Source: Flavobacterium sp. (lineage in GTDB: Bacteria; Bacteroidota; Bacteroidia; Flavobacteriales; Flavobacteriaceae). Taken from it: DNA of 64,000 nucleotides. The notes beneath the pieces were generated by a model, which was not told the DNA's origin, did no database searches, and saw only the letters and a list, made by a program, of their open reading frames with translations. Below are positions 18,575 through 25,276 of this stretch, one piece after another (position 1 is the first letter of the stretch; each line of letters starts with the position of its first letter). The stretch lies in assembly GCF_039595935.1 (NCBI RefSeq), contig NZ_JBCNKR010000006.1, positions 806,001 to 870,000 of the forward strand, written 5' to 3'. The translations under genes and the position numbers were made by a program.

Positions 18575-18736
18575 TTACACCACGCAAAACATCGAATACA
18601 TACTACGGGGGTCTGTATACTCTGGAGCTGCAGCAACTGTACTAGTACCTCCTATAATTTTTTTAGCTTCTTCTGAATTAAGCTCAATAATATTAGTTTT
18701 TTTTAACACTAATTTTTTTAAGTTATTTTTTTTCAT
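18575..18736 (-). CDS. Orphan lanthipeptide-type precursor peptide
   Basis: The 53-residue peptide has the same leader grammar as the array further right: basic start MKKNNLKKLVLKK, then TNIIELNSEEAKKIIGG, ending in Gly29-Gly30. The core begins TSTVAAAPEYTDPRS and ends MYSMFCVV, with Ser/Thr residues and one Cys. It is on the opposite strand from the array, divergent from the TPR/AraC regulator, and has its own terminator. I infer that it is processed by the same LanB and exporter. It could instead be a non-dehydrated double-glycine peptide. Confidence 0.75.
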   Translation of the reverse strand: MKKNNLKKLVLKKTNIIELNSEEAKKIIGGTSTVAAAPEYTDPRSMYSMFCVV

Positions 18737-18919
18737 AATCTTTGGGTTTTGAATTGTTTTTGAATTGGTTTTGAATGTGTTGTGAAAATCATATTGTGAA
18801 ATTATCCCAAAAAAGCCTCAAAAAAAAGTCATAAATCCCCAGATTTATAAAAATAGTCCGTTTCGAAATCTACGTAATTATTTGATTGTCAATCATTTAT
18901 TTTTAAAAAATGAATAAAT

Positions 18920-20758
18920 ATGAATGTAATAAGTAGGATTTATACCCTGGTTGTATTATTAGCAATCAATTTTACTTTTTCTCAAAATAAAATTGAAACT
19001 TATAAGGATTCTGTTAAAAGCTTATTGTACAATAATCCCGCAAAGGCAAAATATTATTGCCATAAGCTTCTTAAATATGCTAAGGCCAATGATTTGGTAG
19101 CTGAGGAAGCAAAATCATATTGTTTCCTTGCAGATTTAAGCGGGGCTTTAACCCAGAAAGACAGCGCTTTTTACTACTTTGATAAGGCCATTCAGAAAGC
19201 AAATTCAATTGATAATCAAAAGCTGGAAATGGTTTTTAAAATAAATAAAGCCAATTATTTATTCAATGAATTTGATTTTCAGGAAGCTCTTACTTTATAT
19301 GAAGAATGTGTAATCTTATCTAAAAAACTCAATGATACCGACGCTTACAACTATATTTCAATAAAAAAAGGAAGTATTGCTTACGAATTAGAACGTTATC
19401 AGGAAGCATTAAAAATCTACAAAGAAAACCTGTCTAAGAAGGGTTTTAATAATATTAGCAAGCTGGACATAAAATTAGGCTTGGTAAAAACTTATATTAA
19501 TTTAAATAAACAGGATTCAGCCCATGTTTTTATAAAAAGTGGCATTGAGGAATCCCGAAAAAACCACCTAAAAGAGCACGAAATCCATTTTTTGGAACAA
19601 TTGGGCTTAATTTACCTCGATAAAAAGGACTTTTCAAACGCAAAAATTACGTTCGAAAATGCTCTTAAAATTGCTCAGGAAATTGATAGTAATAATCTAA
19701 TTACAGAGATTAATATCAGGATTTCTAAACTCTATTCGATTCAAAAAGAATATAATAAAGCAATCGATCTTTTAAAATCGATTATTAAAAACGAATCTCT
19801 GTCGAATATACCGGTCGAGAAACTGTCTGAAATTTATTATTTGCTGGCTGAGAACTATAAATCGGTTGAGAACTATTCAGAATCAAATTATTACTACAGT
19901 CAATTTATTGATAAATCCAAGAAAATAGGTGAAAAGCGAATCGAAGCTATAGATCATCTTCATAAAATTGATATTAATGAAAGTAAAGAAAGAGAAACAG
20001 AGCAAGCCAATCAAAAATGGATATTGCTGGGAGTAACAAGCTTTTTGATTCTTTTATTTATTGGTTTTTTTATTAAAAGAAGAAAAGAATCTATTCAAAA
20101 CCAGGTTAAGTTTGAAGAGCTGCTTCTTAAAATCAAAAATTTTGAAAACCAGAAATCTTCTGAAGAGACACAGCAAAGTACTCCTACAGCTGATAATACT
20201 GAGATTGCAGGCTCTTTTACTGATAAAAAAGACGAAGAGTTTGAAACAGAACTTATATATAATAGTATAGTAACTATAAATAACTCATCTGACGGAACAA
20301 ATATTGAAGAAGATCATATTGATGCCGATATCGAAATCGAAAACATTGATATTGAGGAAACGGCTAACAGCAACTTCATTATAAAAGACGAAACCAGAAC
20401 TGAGATTTTGGATAAATTAATTAAGCTGGAAGAGAAGAAACTGTTTTTAAAACAGGACTTTACGCTGCATAATGTTGCAAAACGATTAAAAACAAATACA
20501 GCTTATTTATCTAAAATAGTCAATAGCGAGCTGGATAAAAACTTCAGTTCCTATGTAAATGAGCTCAGAATTAACTTTATTATTATCGAATTAAAGAACA
20601 ATGTGAAGCTGAGATCGTATTCAATTAATGCAATTGCAGAAGAAATTGGGTATAAAAGTCCGGAATCATTTACCAAATATTTTAAGATTGCAACCGGAAT
20701 TAGCCCCTCAATTTATATAAAAAAGATAAATCAGATGAAAGAAAACGAAAACAAGTAG
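18920..20758 (+). CDS. TPR membrane protein with C-terminal AraC-type HTH
   Basis: The 612-residue protein has a signal or anchor segment at the N-terminus, TPR repeats over residues 30-350 (for example YQEALKIYKENLSKKG), a transmembrane helix near 364-385 (WILLGVTSFLILLFIGFF), a linker rich in Asp and Glu, and an AraC-type DNA-binding domain from about residue 505 (LHNVAKRLKTNTAYLSKIVN, AIAEEIGYKSPESFTKYFK). This layout is common in Flavobacteriia for one-piece signal sensors with an outside TPR part. Position between the orphan precursor and the array suggests control of the RiPP locus; this is inference. Confidence 0.85.
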   Translation: MNVISRIYTLVVLLAINFTFSQNKIETYKDSVKSLLYNNPAKAKYYCHKLLKYAKANDLVAEEAKSYCFLADLSGALTQKDSAFYYFDKAIQKANSIDNQKLEMVFKINKANYLFNEFDFQEALTLYEECVILSKKLNDTDAYNYISIKKGSIAYELERYQEALKIYKENLSKKGFNNISKLDIKLGLVKTYINLNKQDSAHVFIKSGIEESRKNHLKEHEIHFLEQLGLIYLDKKDFSNAKITFENALKIAQEIDSNNLITEINIRISKLYSIQKEYNKAIDLLKSIIKNESLSNIPVEKLSEIYYLLAENYKSVENYSESNYYYSQFIDKSKKIGEKRIEAIDHLHKIDINESKERETEQANQKWILLGVTSFLILLFIGFFIKRRKESIQNQVKFEELLLKIKNFENQKSSEETQQSTPTADNTEIAGSFTDKKDEEFETELIYNSIVTINNSSDGTNIEEDHIDADIEIENIDIEETANSNFIIKDETRTEILDKLIKLEEKKLFLKQDFTLHNVAKRLKTNTAYLSKIVNSELDKNFSSYVNELRINFIIIELKNNVKLRSYSINAIAEEIGYKSPESFTKYFKIATGISPSIYIKKINQMKENENK

Positions 20759-20796
20759 TTTTGTTGTAAGTTGCTGGTATTAAACGGTTTAAACCC

Positions 20797-20836
20797 TTAA
20801 AAAGACCCCCTTATTTTATAAATATGGGGGTTTTTC
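20797..20836 (+). terminator. Terminator after the TPR regulator
   Basis: A GACCCCC segment pairs with GGGGGTTTTT across an AT-rich loop; the T run follows directly. It lies 40-75 nt past the stop. Confidence 0.7.
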
Positions 20837-20839
20837 GTT

Positions 20840-21154
20840 TTTTTTTCAGGAAAAAAGCTTTTTACTTTGTCTCAGAAATTAATCGGAAAAACAAGATTAG
20901 TTTCGACTTTGGTTTTGAAGGGTGGCGAAAGTGAAAACGAGTAGCCACTTCAAAAACAAAACCAGAATAAAAAAATAAAACAGAGTGTGGAGACTCTGTT
21001 TTATAAGTTGATTTAACAAAAACGTAATTACTAACAAGTTGCCAGAAATTACTTCTACAAAAGTAAAAAAAAATGTTTTCAATAAAACTTTTTTTTACTC
21101 TTTCTAAAAGTACACTTCTACAGGGCATTACTTGTTAGGCAAAAAGAAAATTTT
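20840..21154. repeat. Gene-free gap with three nested inverted repeats
   Basis: The gap holds three foldable elements. At 20911-20963, GGTTTTGAAGGGTGGC pairs with GCCACTTCAAAAACAAAACC. At 20975-21004, a perfect 12-bp stem ATAAAACAGAGT/ACTCTGTTTTAT has loop GTGGAG. At about 21029-21146, a long imperfect palindrome has outer arms CTAACAAGTTGCC and GGCATTACTTGTTAGG and A/T-rich inner arms. The 88-codon frame on the minus strand here looks accidental. It could be a small non-autonomous element or a structured RNA. Confidence 0.45.
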
Positions 21155-21292
21155 ATGACTAATAGTAATCAATCTGGCCCAAAACGCCTTAGCAAAAATT
21201 CAATTTTTAAAATTGAAGACAATGATGCTGTAAAACAGCCTAAGTCGTTGTTTTACAAAATAAAAAAACGCATTTCAAAACTTTTCAAATAG
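21155..21292 (+). CDS. Small basic protein, function unknown
   Basis: A 45-codon frame (MTNSNQSGPKRLSKNSIFKI, ending SLFYKIKKRISKLFK) opens 210 nt before the precursor array. The C-terminal half is amphipathic and strongly basic. It has no Gly-Gly leader motif and no Cys, so it is not a typical precursor. An A-rich stretch (AAAAAGAAAATTTT) precedes the ATG. It may be a real accessory peptide or a chance frame. Confidence 0.35.
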   Translation: MTNSNQSGPKRLSKNSIFKIEDNDAVKQPKSLFYKIKKRISKLFK

Positions 21293-21503
21293 AACTTTTC
21301 GGGATTTTTCCGGAACTAATTTCTGTGCTTTTTATTTAAGCATTGTCTAAAACTTAGATGTAGTATATCTATTTGAAATTGTTATGTATTTCATTCAGCT
21401 AAATCATTTTTAGCCCAATCCAACATGCTCTATTCTGAATCATTTGATTCTAAATACATAATTATTTGCATAAGCTGTTCAATAACTAAAAAATTTAAAC
21501 AAA

Positions 21504-21689
21504 ATGAAAAAACAAAGTCAAAACAAACTGATTTTCAGCACAACTGCTGTAACAGAACTAAATGTTCTACAATTAAGAAATGTAAATGGAGGAATATCTG
21601 GATATGATATCGATACCAATCCTAATTCCGGATGTATATGTGATCCAATTTTAACGAAAATAACTGTAATTAAACCTAATCAATTATAA
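21504..21689 (+). CDS. Array precursor 1 (two-Cys core)
   Basis: First gene of the precursor array, 61 residues. The leader MKKQSQNKLIFSTTAVTELN runs to NVNGG. The core starts ISGYDIDTNPNSGCICDPIL and ends TKITVIKPNQL, with a CIC pair and several Ser/Thr. It is the longest core and differs most from the others. The next gene starts 2 nt after its stop. Confidence 0.8.
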   Translation: MKKQSQNKLIFSTTAVTELNVLQLRNVNGGISGYDIDTNPNSGCICDPILTKITVIKPNQL

Positions 21690-21691
21690 AA

Positions 21692-21856
21692 ATGAAAGAC
21701 ATAAGCCTAAACAACAAACTGTATTTTAAAAAAGCAGATGTTACAGAACTAAATGACAATTTATTAGCATCAATCAATGGTGGAACTTCTATAGACGGAG
21801 GAGGAGATACCTGTACAGGATGCTGCTGCCTGAAAGTGACATTCGATTTAATGTAA
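21692..21856 (+). CDS. Array precursor 2 (CCC core)
   Basis: A 54-residue precursor too short for routine gene callers. The leader (MKDISLNNKLYFKKADVTEL) ends SINGG. The core holds TSIDGGGDT, then CTGCCCLKVTFDLM: four Cys within six residues, downstream of four Ser/Thr. Precursor 3 is a close paralogue. The NNKLYF segment is shared with the decayed copy at 24885-25027. Confidence 0.8.
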   Translation: MKDISLNNKLYFKKADVTELNDNLLASINGGTSIDGGGDTCTGCCCLKVTFDLM

Positions 21857-21883
21857 AATTAATAATCTAAAAAATATTTAAAC

Positions 21884-22048
21884 ATGAAAAATCAAAACCC
21901 AAAGAACAAACTGGTTTTTAATAAAGCCGCTGTTACAGAACTAAACGACAATTTATTAGCAGTAATCAACGGAGGAACTTCTATAATCGGAGGTGAAGAC
22001 ACTTGTACAGGATGCTGCTGCTTAAGAGTGACATTCGATTTAATGTAA
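21884..22048 (+). CDS. Array precursor 3 (CCC core)
   Basis: A 54-residue paralogue of precursor 2. Leader MKNQNPKNKLVFNKAAVTEL to VINGG; core TSIIGGEDT then CTGCCCLRVTFDLM. Compared with precursor 2 the changes keep the four Cys, the Thr residues and the last six residues, which suggests the core is under selection. Confidence 0.82.
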   Translation: MKNQNPKNKLVFNKAAVTELNDNLLAVINGGTSIIGGEDTCTGCCCLRVTFDLM

Positions 22049-22076
22049 AATAATAATAATCTAAAATCATTTAAAC

Positions 22077-22241
22077 ATGAAAAATCAAAACCCAAAGAAC
22101 AAACTTGCTTTTAATAAAGCATCTGTTACAGAATTAAACAATAATCAATTAGAAACTGTAAATGGCGGAACATCTAGTGCTACAACAGTAGGAACTACAA
22201 GCCTTGTTTTAATAACCCTTTTGACTGCGCAAGCTGAATAA
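22077..22241 (+). CDS. Array precursor 4 (no Cys, Thr-rich)
   Basis: A 54-residue precursor with leader MKNQNPKNKLAFNKASVTEL to TVNGG. The core begins TSSATTVGTTSLVLITLL and ends TAQAE. It holds nine Ser/Thr but no Cys, so no lanthionine ring can form within it. Only dehydroamino acids, or no modification, are possible. Confidence 0.82.
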   Translation: MKNQNPKNKLAFNKASVTELNNNQLETVNGGTSSATTVGTTSLVLITLLTAQAE

Positions 22242-22242
22242 T

Positions 22243-22398
22243 ATGAAAAATCAAAACCCAAAGAACAAATTGGCTTTTAATAAAGCAGTTGTTACAGAAT
22301 TAAATAGTAACCAATTAGAAAGTGTAAATGGCGGAACAATAACGGTTACGACTACAAGTCTAATTATTGTAACTGTTATAACTCTTCAAGCAGAATAA
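22243..22398 (+). CDS. Array precursor 5 (no Cys, Thr-rich)
   Basis: A 51-residue precursor starting one base after the stop of precursor 4. Leader ends SVNGG. The core TITVTTTSLIIVTVITLQAE has eight Ser/Thr among beta-branched hydrophobic residues and no Cys. It is clearly related to precursor 4 in both leader and core ending (QAE). Confidence 0.82.
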   Translation: MKNQNPKNKLAFNKAVVTELNSNQLESVNGGTITVTTTSLIIVTVITLQAE

Positions 22399-22399
22399 T

Positions 22400-22546
22400 A
22401 TGAAGAATCAAAATCCAAACAACAAGCTGACTTTTAACAAAGTAGCTGTTACAGAACTGAATGACCAGCAAATGCATAATGTAGATGGCGGAACAACCTC
22501 TCTTTGTATTGTAGTTTTTACAACAATATTAATAGCAGCACAATAA
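22400..22546 (+). CDS. Array precursor 6 (TTSLC core)
   Basis: A 48-residue precursor one base after the stop of precursor 5. Leader MKNQNPNNKLTFNKVAVTEL to NVDGG. Core TTSLCIVVFTTILIAAQ has one Cys, three residues after a Ser/Thr pair. It is the first member with the MHxVDGG leader ending shared by all later copies. Confidence 0.83.
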   Translation: MKNQNPNNKLTFNKVAVTELNDQQMHNVDGGTTSLCIVVFTTILIAAQ

Positions 22547-22566
22547 ACCCTTTAAATTTTAACAAG

Positions 22567-22719
22567 ATGAAAAATCAAAATCCAAACAAGTTAGCTTTTA
22601 ATAAAGCATCTGTAGCAGAATTGAACGACAAACAAATGCATGATGTAGACGGTGGAACAAGTCCACTTTGTATCGGAGTAATCATCGGTCTTACAATCAC
22701 AATCTATTCAGAAAATTAA
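22567..22719 (+). CDS. Array precursor 7 (TSPLC core)
   Basis: A 50-residue precursor. A longer frame opens at 22504 but that part overlaps precursor 6; the AACAAG-ATG context and the leader fix the start at 22567. Leader MKNQNPNKLAFNKASVAEL to DVDGG; core TSPLCIGVIIGLTITIYSEN with one Cys. Confidence 0.88.
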   Translation: MKNQNPNKLAFNKASVAELNDKQMHDVDGGTSPLCIGVIIGLTITIYSEN

Positions 22720-22746
22720 TCAATTAACCTTTAAATCTTAAATAAG

Positions 22747-22899
22747 ATGAAAAATCAAAACACAAACAAGTTAGCTTTCAACAAAGCATCTGTAGCAGAA
22801 TTAAACGACAAACAAATGCACGACGTAGACGGTGGAACAAGCCCATTATGTATCGGAGTAATTATCGGTCTTACAATCACAATCTATTCTGAAAATTAA
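22747..22899 (+). CDS. Array precursor 8 (TSPLC core)
   Basis: A 50-residue precursor that differs from number 7 only at residue 6 (Thr for Pro) in the leader. The core is identical. The encoded protein equals precursor 13, with silent differences between the two genes. Confidence 0.88.
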   Translation: MKNQNTNKLAFNKASVAELNDKQMHDVDGGTSPLCIGVIIGLTITIYSEN

Positions 22900-22925
22900 T
22901 CAATTAACCTTTAAATTTTAACAAG

Positions 22926-23078
22926 ATGAAAAATCAAAACACAAACAAGTTAGCTTTTAACAAAGTTGCAGTAGTAGAATTAAACGACAAACAAATGCAC
23001 GACGTAGACGGTGGAACAAGCCCATTATGTATCGGAGTGATCATCGGTCTTACAATTACAATCTATTCAGACAATTAA
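22926..23078 (+). CDS. Array precursor 9 (TSPLC core)
   Basis: A 50-residue precursor with leader variant FNKVAVVELN and core ending YSDN in place of YSEN. Spacing and upstream TTTAAATTTTAACAAG are as in its neighbours. Confidence 0.87.
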   Translation: MKNQNTNKLAFNKVAVVELNDKQMHDVDGGTSPLCIGVIIGLTITIYSDN

Positions 23079-23105
23079 TCAATTAACCTTTAAATTTTAA
23101 ATAAG

Positions 23106-23252
23106 ATGAAAAATCAAAACCCAAACAACAAGTTAGCTTTTAATAAAGCATCTGTAGCAGAATTGAACGACACACAAATGCATGATGTAGATGGTGGAAC
23201 AAGCCCGCTTTGTATCATAGTTTTGACTACAATAATATTAGCTGCAGAGTAA
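23106..23252 (+). CDS. Array precursor 10 (TSPLC, variant tail)
   Basis: A 48-residue precursor. The leader is that of the main group (with NNKLAF and NDTQMH). The core TSPLCIIVLTTIILAAE keeps the first five residues but has a tail close to precursor 6, so it looks like a hybrid of the two core types. Confidence 0.87.
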   Translation: MKNQNPNNKLAFNKASVAELNDTQMHDVDGGTSPLCIIVLTTIILAAE

Positions 23253-23278
23253 ATAACAACCTTAAATTTTAAACCATT

Positions 23279-23434
23279 ATGAAAAAACAAAACTCAAACA
23301 ACAAGTTAGCTTTCAACAAAGTTGCTGTTATCGAATTAAACGACAAACAAATGCACGACGTAGACGGTGGAACAAGTCCACTTTGTATCGGAGTAATCAT
23401 CGGTCTTACAATCACGATCTATTCAGAAAATTAA
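23279..23434 (+). CDS. Array precursor 11 (TSPLC core)
   Basis: A 51-residue precursor with leader start MKKQNSNNKLAFNKVAVIEL and the standard core TSPLCIGVIIGLTITIYSEN. It combines a start like precursor 1 (MKKQ) with the main-group core. Confidence 0.87.
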   Translation: MKKQNSNNKLAFNKVAVIELNDKQMHDVDGGTSPLCIGVIIGLTITIYSEN

Positions 23435-23461
23435 TCAATTAACCATTAAATTATAAATAAG

Positions 23462-23611
23462 ATGAAAAATCAAAACCCAAACAAGTTAGCTTTCAATAAA
23501 GCATCTGTAGCAGAATTAAACGACAAACAAATGCATGATGTAGACGGTGGAACAAGCCCATTATGTATCGGAGTAATCATCGGTCTTACAATCACAATCG
23601 CAGCAGACTAA
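23462..23611 (+). CDS. Array precursor 12 (TSPLC, AAD tail)
   Basis: A 49-residue precursor with the standard leader and core TSPLCIGVIIGLTITIAAD. The protein is identical to precursor 14. Confidence 0.87.
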   Translation: MKNQNPNKLAFNKASVAELNDKQMHDVDGGTSPLCIGVIIGLTITIAAD

Positions 23612-23638
23612 TCACTAACCTTTTAAATTTTAAACAAG

Positions 23639-23791
23639 ATGAAAAATCAAAACACAAACAAATTAGCTTTCAATAAAGCATCTGTAGCAGAATTAAACGA
23701 CAAACAAATGCACGACGTAGACGGTGGAACAAGTCCATTATGTATCGGAGTAATCATCGGTCTTACAATCACAATCTATTCAGAAAATTAA
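23639..23791 (+). CDS. Array precursor 13 (TSPLC core)
   Basis: A 50-residue precursor with the same amino acid sequence as number 8 and core ending YSEN. Only silent changes separate the two genes. Confidence 0.87.
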   Translation: MKNQNTNKLAFNKASVAELNDKQMHDVDGGTSPLCIGVIIGLTITIYSEN

Positions 23792-23819
23792 TCAATTAAC
23801 CTTTTAAATTTTAAACAAG

Positions 23820-23969
23820 ATGAAAAATCAAAACCCAAACAAGTTAGCTTTTAATAAAGCATCTGTAGCAGAATTAAACGACAAACAAATGCACGACGTA
23901 GACGGTGGAACAAGCCCATTATGTATCGGAGTAATCATCGGTCTTACAATTACAATCGCAGCAGACTAA
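23820..23969 (+). CDS. Array precursor 14 (TSPLC, AAD tail)
   Basis: A 49-residue precursor, protein identical to number 12. From 23871 onward the DNA is part of a perfect direct duplication whose second copy begins at 24229. Confidence 0.87.
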   Translation: MKNQNPNKLAFNKASVAELNDKQMHDVDGGTSPLCIGVIIGLTITIAAD

Positions 23970-23996
23970 TCACTAACCTTTTAAATTATAAACAAG

Positions 23997-24146
23997 ATGA
24001 AAAATCAAAACACAAACAAATTAGCTTTTAACAAAGTTGCAGTAGTAGAATTAAATGACAAACAAATGCATGATGTAGACGGTGGAACAAGTCCATTATG
24101 TGTTGGAGTAATCATTGGTATTACAATCACGCTTGCTGCTAAATAA
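23997..24146 (+). CDS. Array precursor 15 (TSPLC, AAK tail)
   Basis: A 49-residue precursor with leader variant FNKVAVVELN and core TSPLCVGVIIGITITLAAK, the only core type that ends in Lys. The gene is identical base for base to number 17. Confidence 0.87.
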   Translation: MKNQNTNKLAFNKVAVVELNDKQMHDVDGGTSPLCVGVIIGITITLAAK

Positions 24147-24177
24147 TTAATCTATTAACTTTTAAATTATAAATAAG

Positions 24178-24327
24178 ATGAAAAATCAAAACACAAACAA
24201 ATTAGCTTTTAACAAAGTTGCTGTTATCGAATTAAACGACAAACAAATGCACGACGTAGACGGTGGAACAAGCCCATTATGTATCGGAGTAATCATCGGT
24301 CTTACAATTACAATCGCAGCAGACTAA
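24178..24327 (+). CDS. Array precursor 16 (TSPLC, AAD tail)
   Basis: A 49-residue precursor with leader variant FNKVAVIELN and the AAD-tailed core. Its first part belongs to the end of one duplicated segment and its later part to the start of the next. Confidence 0.87.
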   Translation: MKNQNTNKLAFNKVAVIELNDKQMHDVDGGTSPLCIGVIIGLTITIAAD

Positions 24328-24354
24328 TCACTAACCTTTTAAATTATAAACAAG

Positions 24355-24504
24355 ATGAAAAATCAAAACACAAACAAATTAGCTTTTAACAAAGTTGCAG
24401 TAGTAGAATTAAATGACAAACAAATGCATGATGTAGACGGTGGAACAAGTCCATTATGTGTTGGAGTAATCATTGGTATTACAATCACGCTTGCTGCTAA
24501 ATAA
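24355..24504 (+). CDS. Array precursor 17 (TSPLC, AAK tail)
   Basis: A 49-residue precursor, exact copy of number 15 at 358 nt distance, including the spacers on both sides. Confidence 0.87.
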   Translation: MKNQNTNKLAFNKVAVVELNDKQMHDVDGGTSPLCVGVIIGITITLAAK

Positions 24505-24535
24505 TTAATCTATTAACTTTTAAATTATAAATAAG

Positions 24536-24685
24536 ATGAAAAATCAAAACACAAACAAATTAGCTTTTAACAAAGTTGCTGTTATCGAATTAAATGACAA
24601 ACAAATGCATGATGTAGATGGTGGAACAAGCCCATTATGTGTTGGAGTAATCATTGGTATTACAATCACGCTTGCTGCTAAATAA
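24536..24685 (+). CDS. Array precursor 18 (TSPLC, AAK tail)
   Basis: A 49-residue precursor with the FNKVAVIELN leader of number 16 and the AAK core of numbers 15 and 17, so it looks recombinant. Confidence 0.87.
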   Translation: MKNQNTNKLAFNKVAVIELNDKQMHDVDGGTSPLCVGVIIGITITLAAK

Positions 24686-24716
24686 TTAATCCATTAACTT
24701 TTAAATTATAAATAAG

Positions 24717-24869
24717 ATGAAAAATCAAAACACAAACAAATTAGCTTTTAACAAAGTTGCTGTTATCGAATTAAATGACAAACAAATGCATGATGTAGAT
24801 GGTGGAACAAGCCCATTATGTATCGGAGTAATCATCGGTCTTACAATTACAATTGCATCTGATAACTAA
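24717..24869 (+). CDS. Array precursor 19 (TSPLC, ASDN tail)
   Basis: Last intact precursor, 50 residues. Leader FNKVAVIELN type, core TSPLCIGVIIGLTITIASDN. It is followed directly by a decayed copy and then by the array terminator. Confidence 0.87.
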   Translation: MKNQNTNKLAFNKVAVIELNDKQMHDVDGGTSPLCIGVIIGLTITIASDN

Positions 24870-24884
24870 GAAATCCTTAGAACC

Positions 24885-25027
24885 AGAAAAAACAAAAACG
24901 TGAACAACAAGCTGTATTTCTATACAAAGCTGTCACGGAATTAAGTGCCTATAAAATGCAATATGTTGTTGGTGGAAGCTTCAACTTTTACATTCGGTAC
25001 AGTATTATAATGATACTTTTAATATAA
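24885..25027 (+). pseudogene. Decayed precursor gene at the array end
   Basis: The DNA aligns with the precursor genes but the start codon is AGA instead of ATG (24885-24887). It continues as KNKNVNNKLYFY, and then a two-base shift near 24921 moves the frame. In the new frame it reads KAVTELSAYKMQYVVGGS and ends IIMILLI with stop TAA at 25025-25027. The NNKLYF leader links it to precursor 2. It keeps the VTEL and GG marks of the leader but cannot be translated as one peptide. Confidence 0.75.
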
Positions 25028-25046
25028 ATTCCGGACATGTTCCTTC

Positions 25047-25087
25047 AAAAAAAGCATTATCAGTTTGCGCTGATAATGCTTTTTTTA
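25047..25087 (+). terminator. Terminator of the precursor array
   Basis: Perfect 11-bp stem AGCATTATCAG/CTGATAATGCT, loop TTTGCG, then a run of seven T, with an A run on the left. It separates the array transcript from the HlyD-ABC-LanB genes. From here to 25276 there is no gene. Confidence 0.88.
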
Positions 25088-25276
25088 TGCTTTAAAATCA
25101 TAAAAACAGACAGCAGACAAATTTCGTTTGGAATTCTTAAAAAATGAAAATAAATAACTGTATTTCAAATAGTTAAATCTTAAAAATCAATACGATTTTT
25201 TATAAAAATGGGGGTTTTTCATTTTTTTCTTCCTTAAATAATAGGTTCATTTGCCATGTAATTAATACGAAAAAAA

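Noticed and set aside
18510..18752. 80-codon frame on the plus strand
   Set aside because: It is the shadow of the minus-strand precursor at 18575-18736, which has leader, GG motif and terminator.
20862..21128. 88-codon frame on the minus strand in the gap before the array
   Set aside because: It runs through three inverted repeats, has no recognisable motif and biased composition (Phe, Lys, Ser from A/T runs).
22504..22566. Upstream extension of precursor 7
   Set aside because: It overlaps precursor 6 in another frame; all other copies start with MKxQ after an AACAAG or AATAAG site.
22567..24869. Regular repeats of about 180 nt suggested a CRISPR or satellite array
   Set aside because: Each unit is an open reading frame with leader and core; differences are mostly silent or conservative, and no short spacers or cas genes are present.
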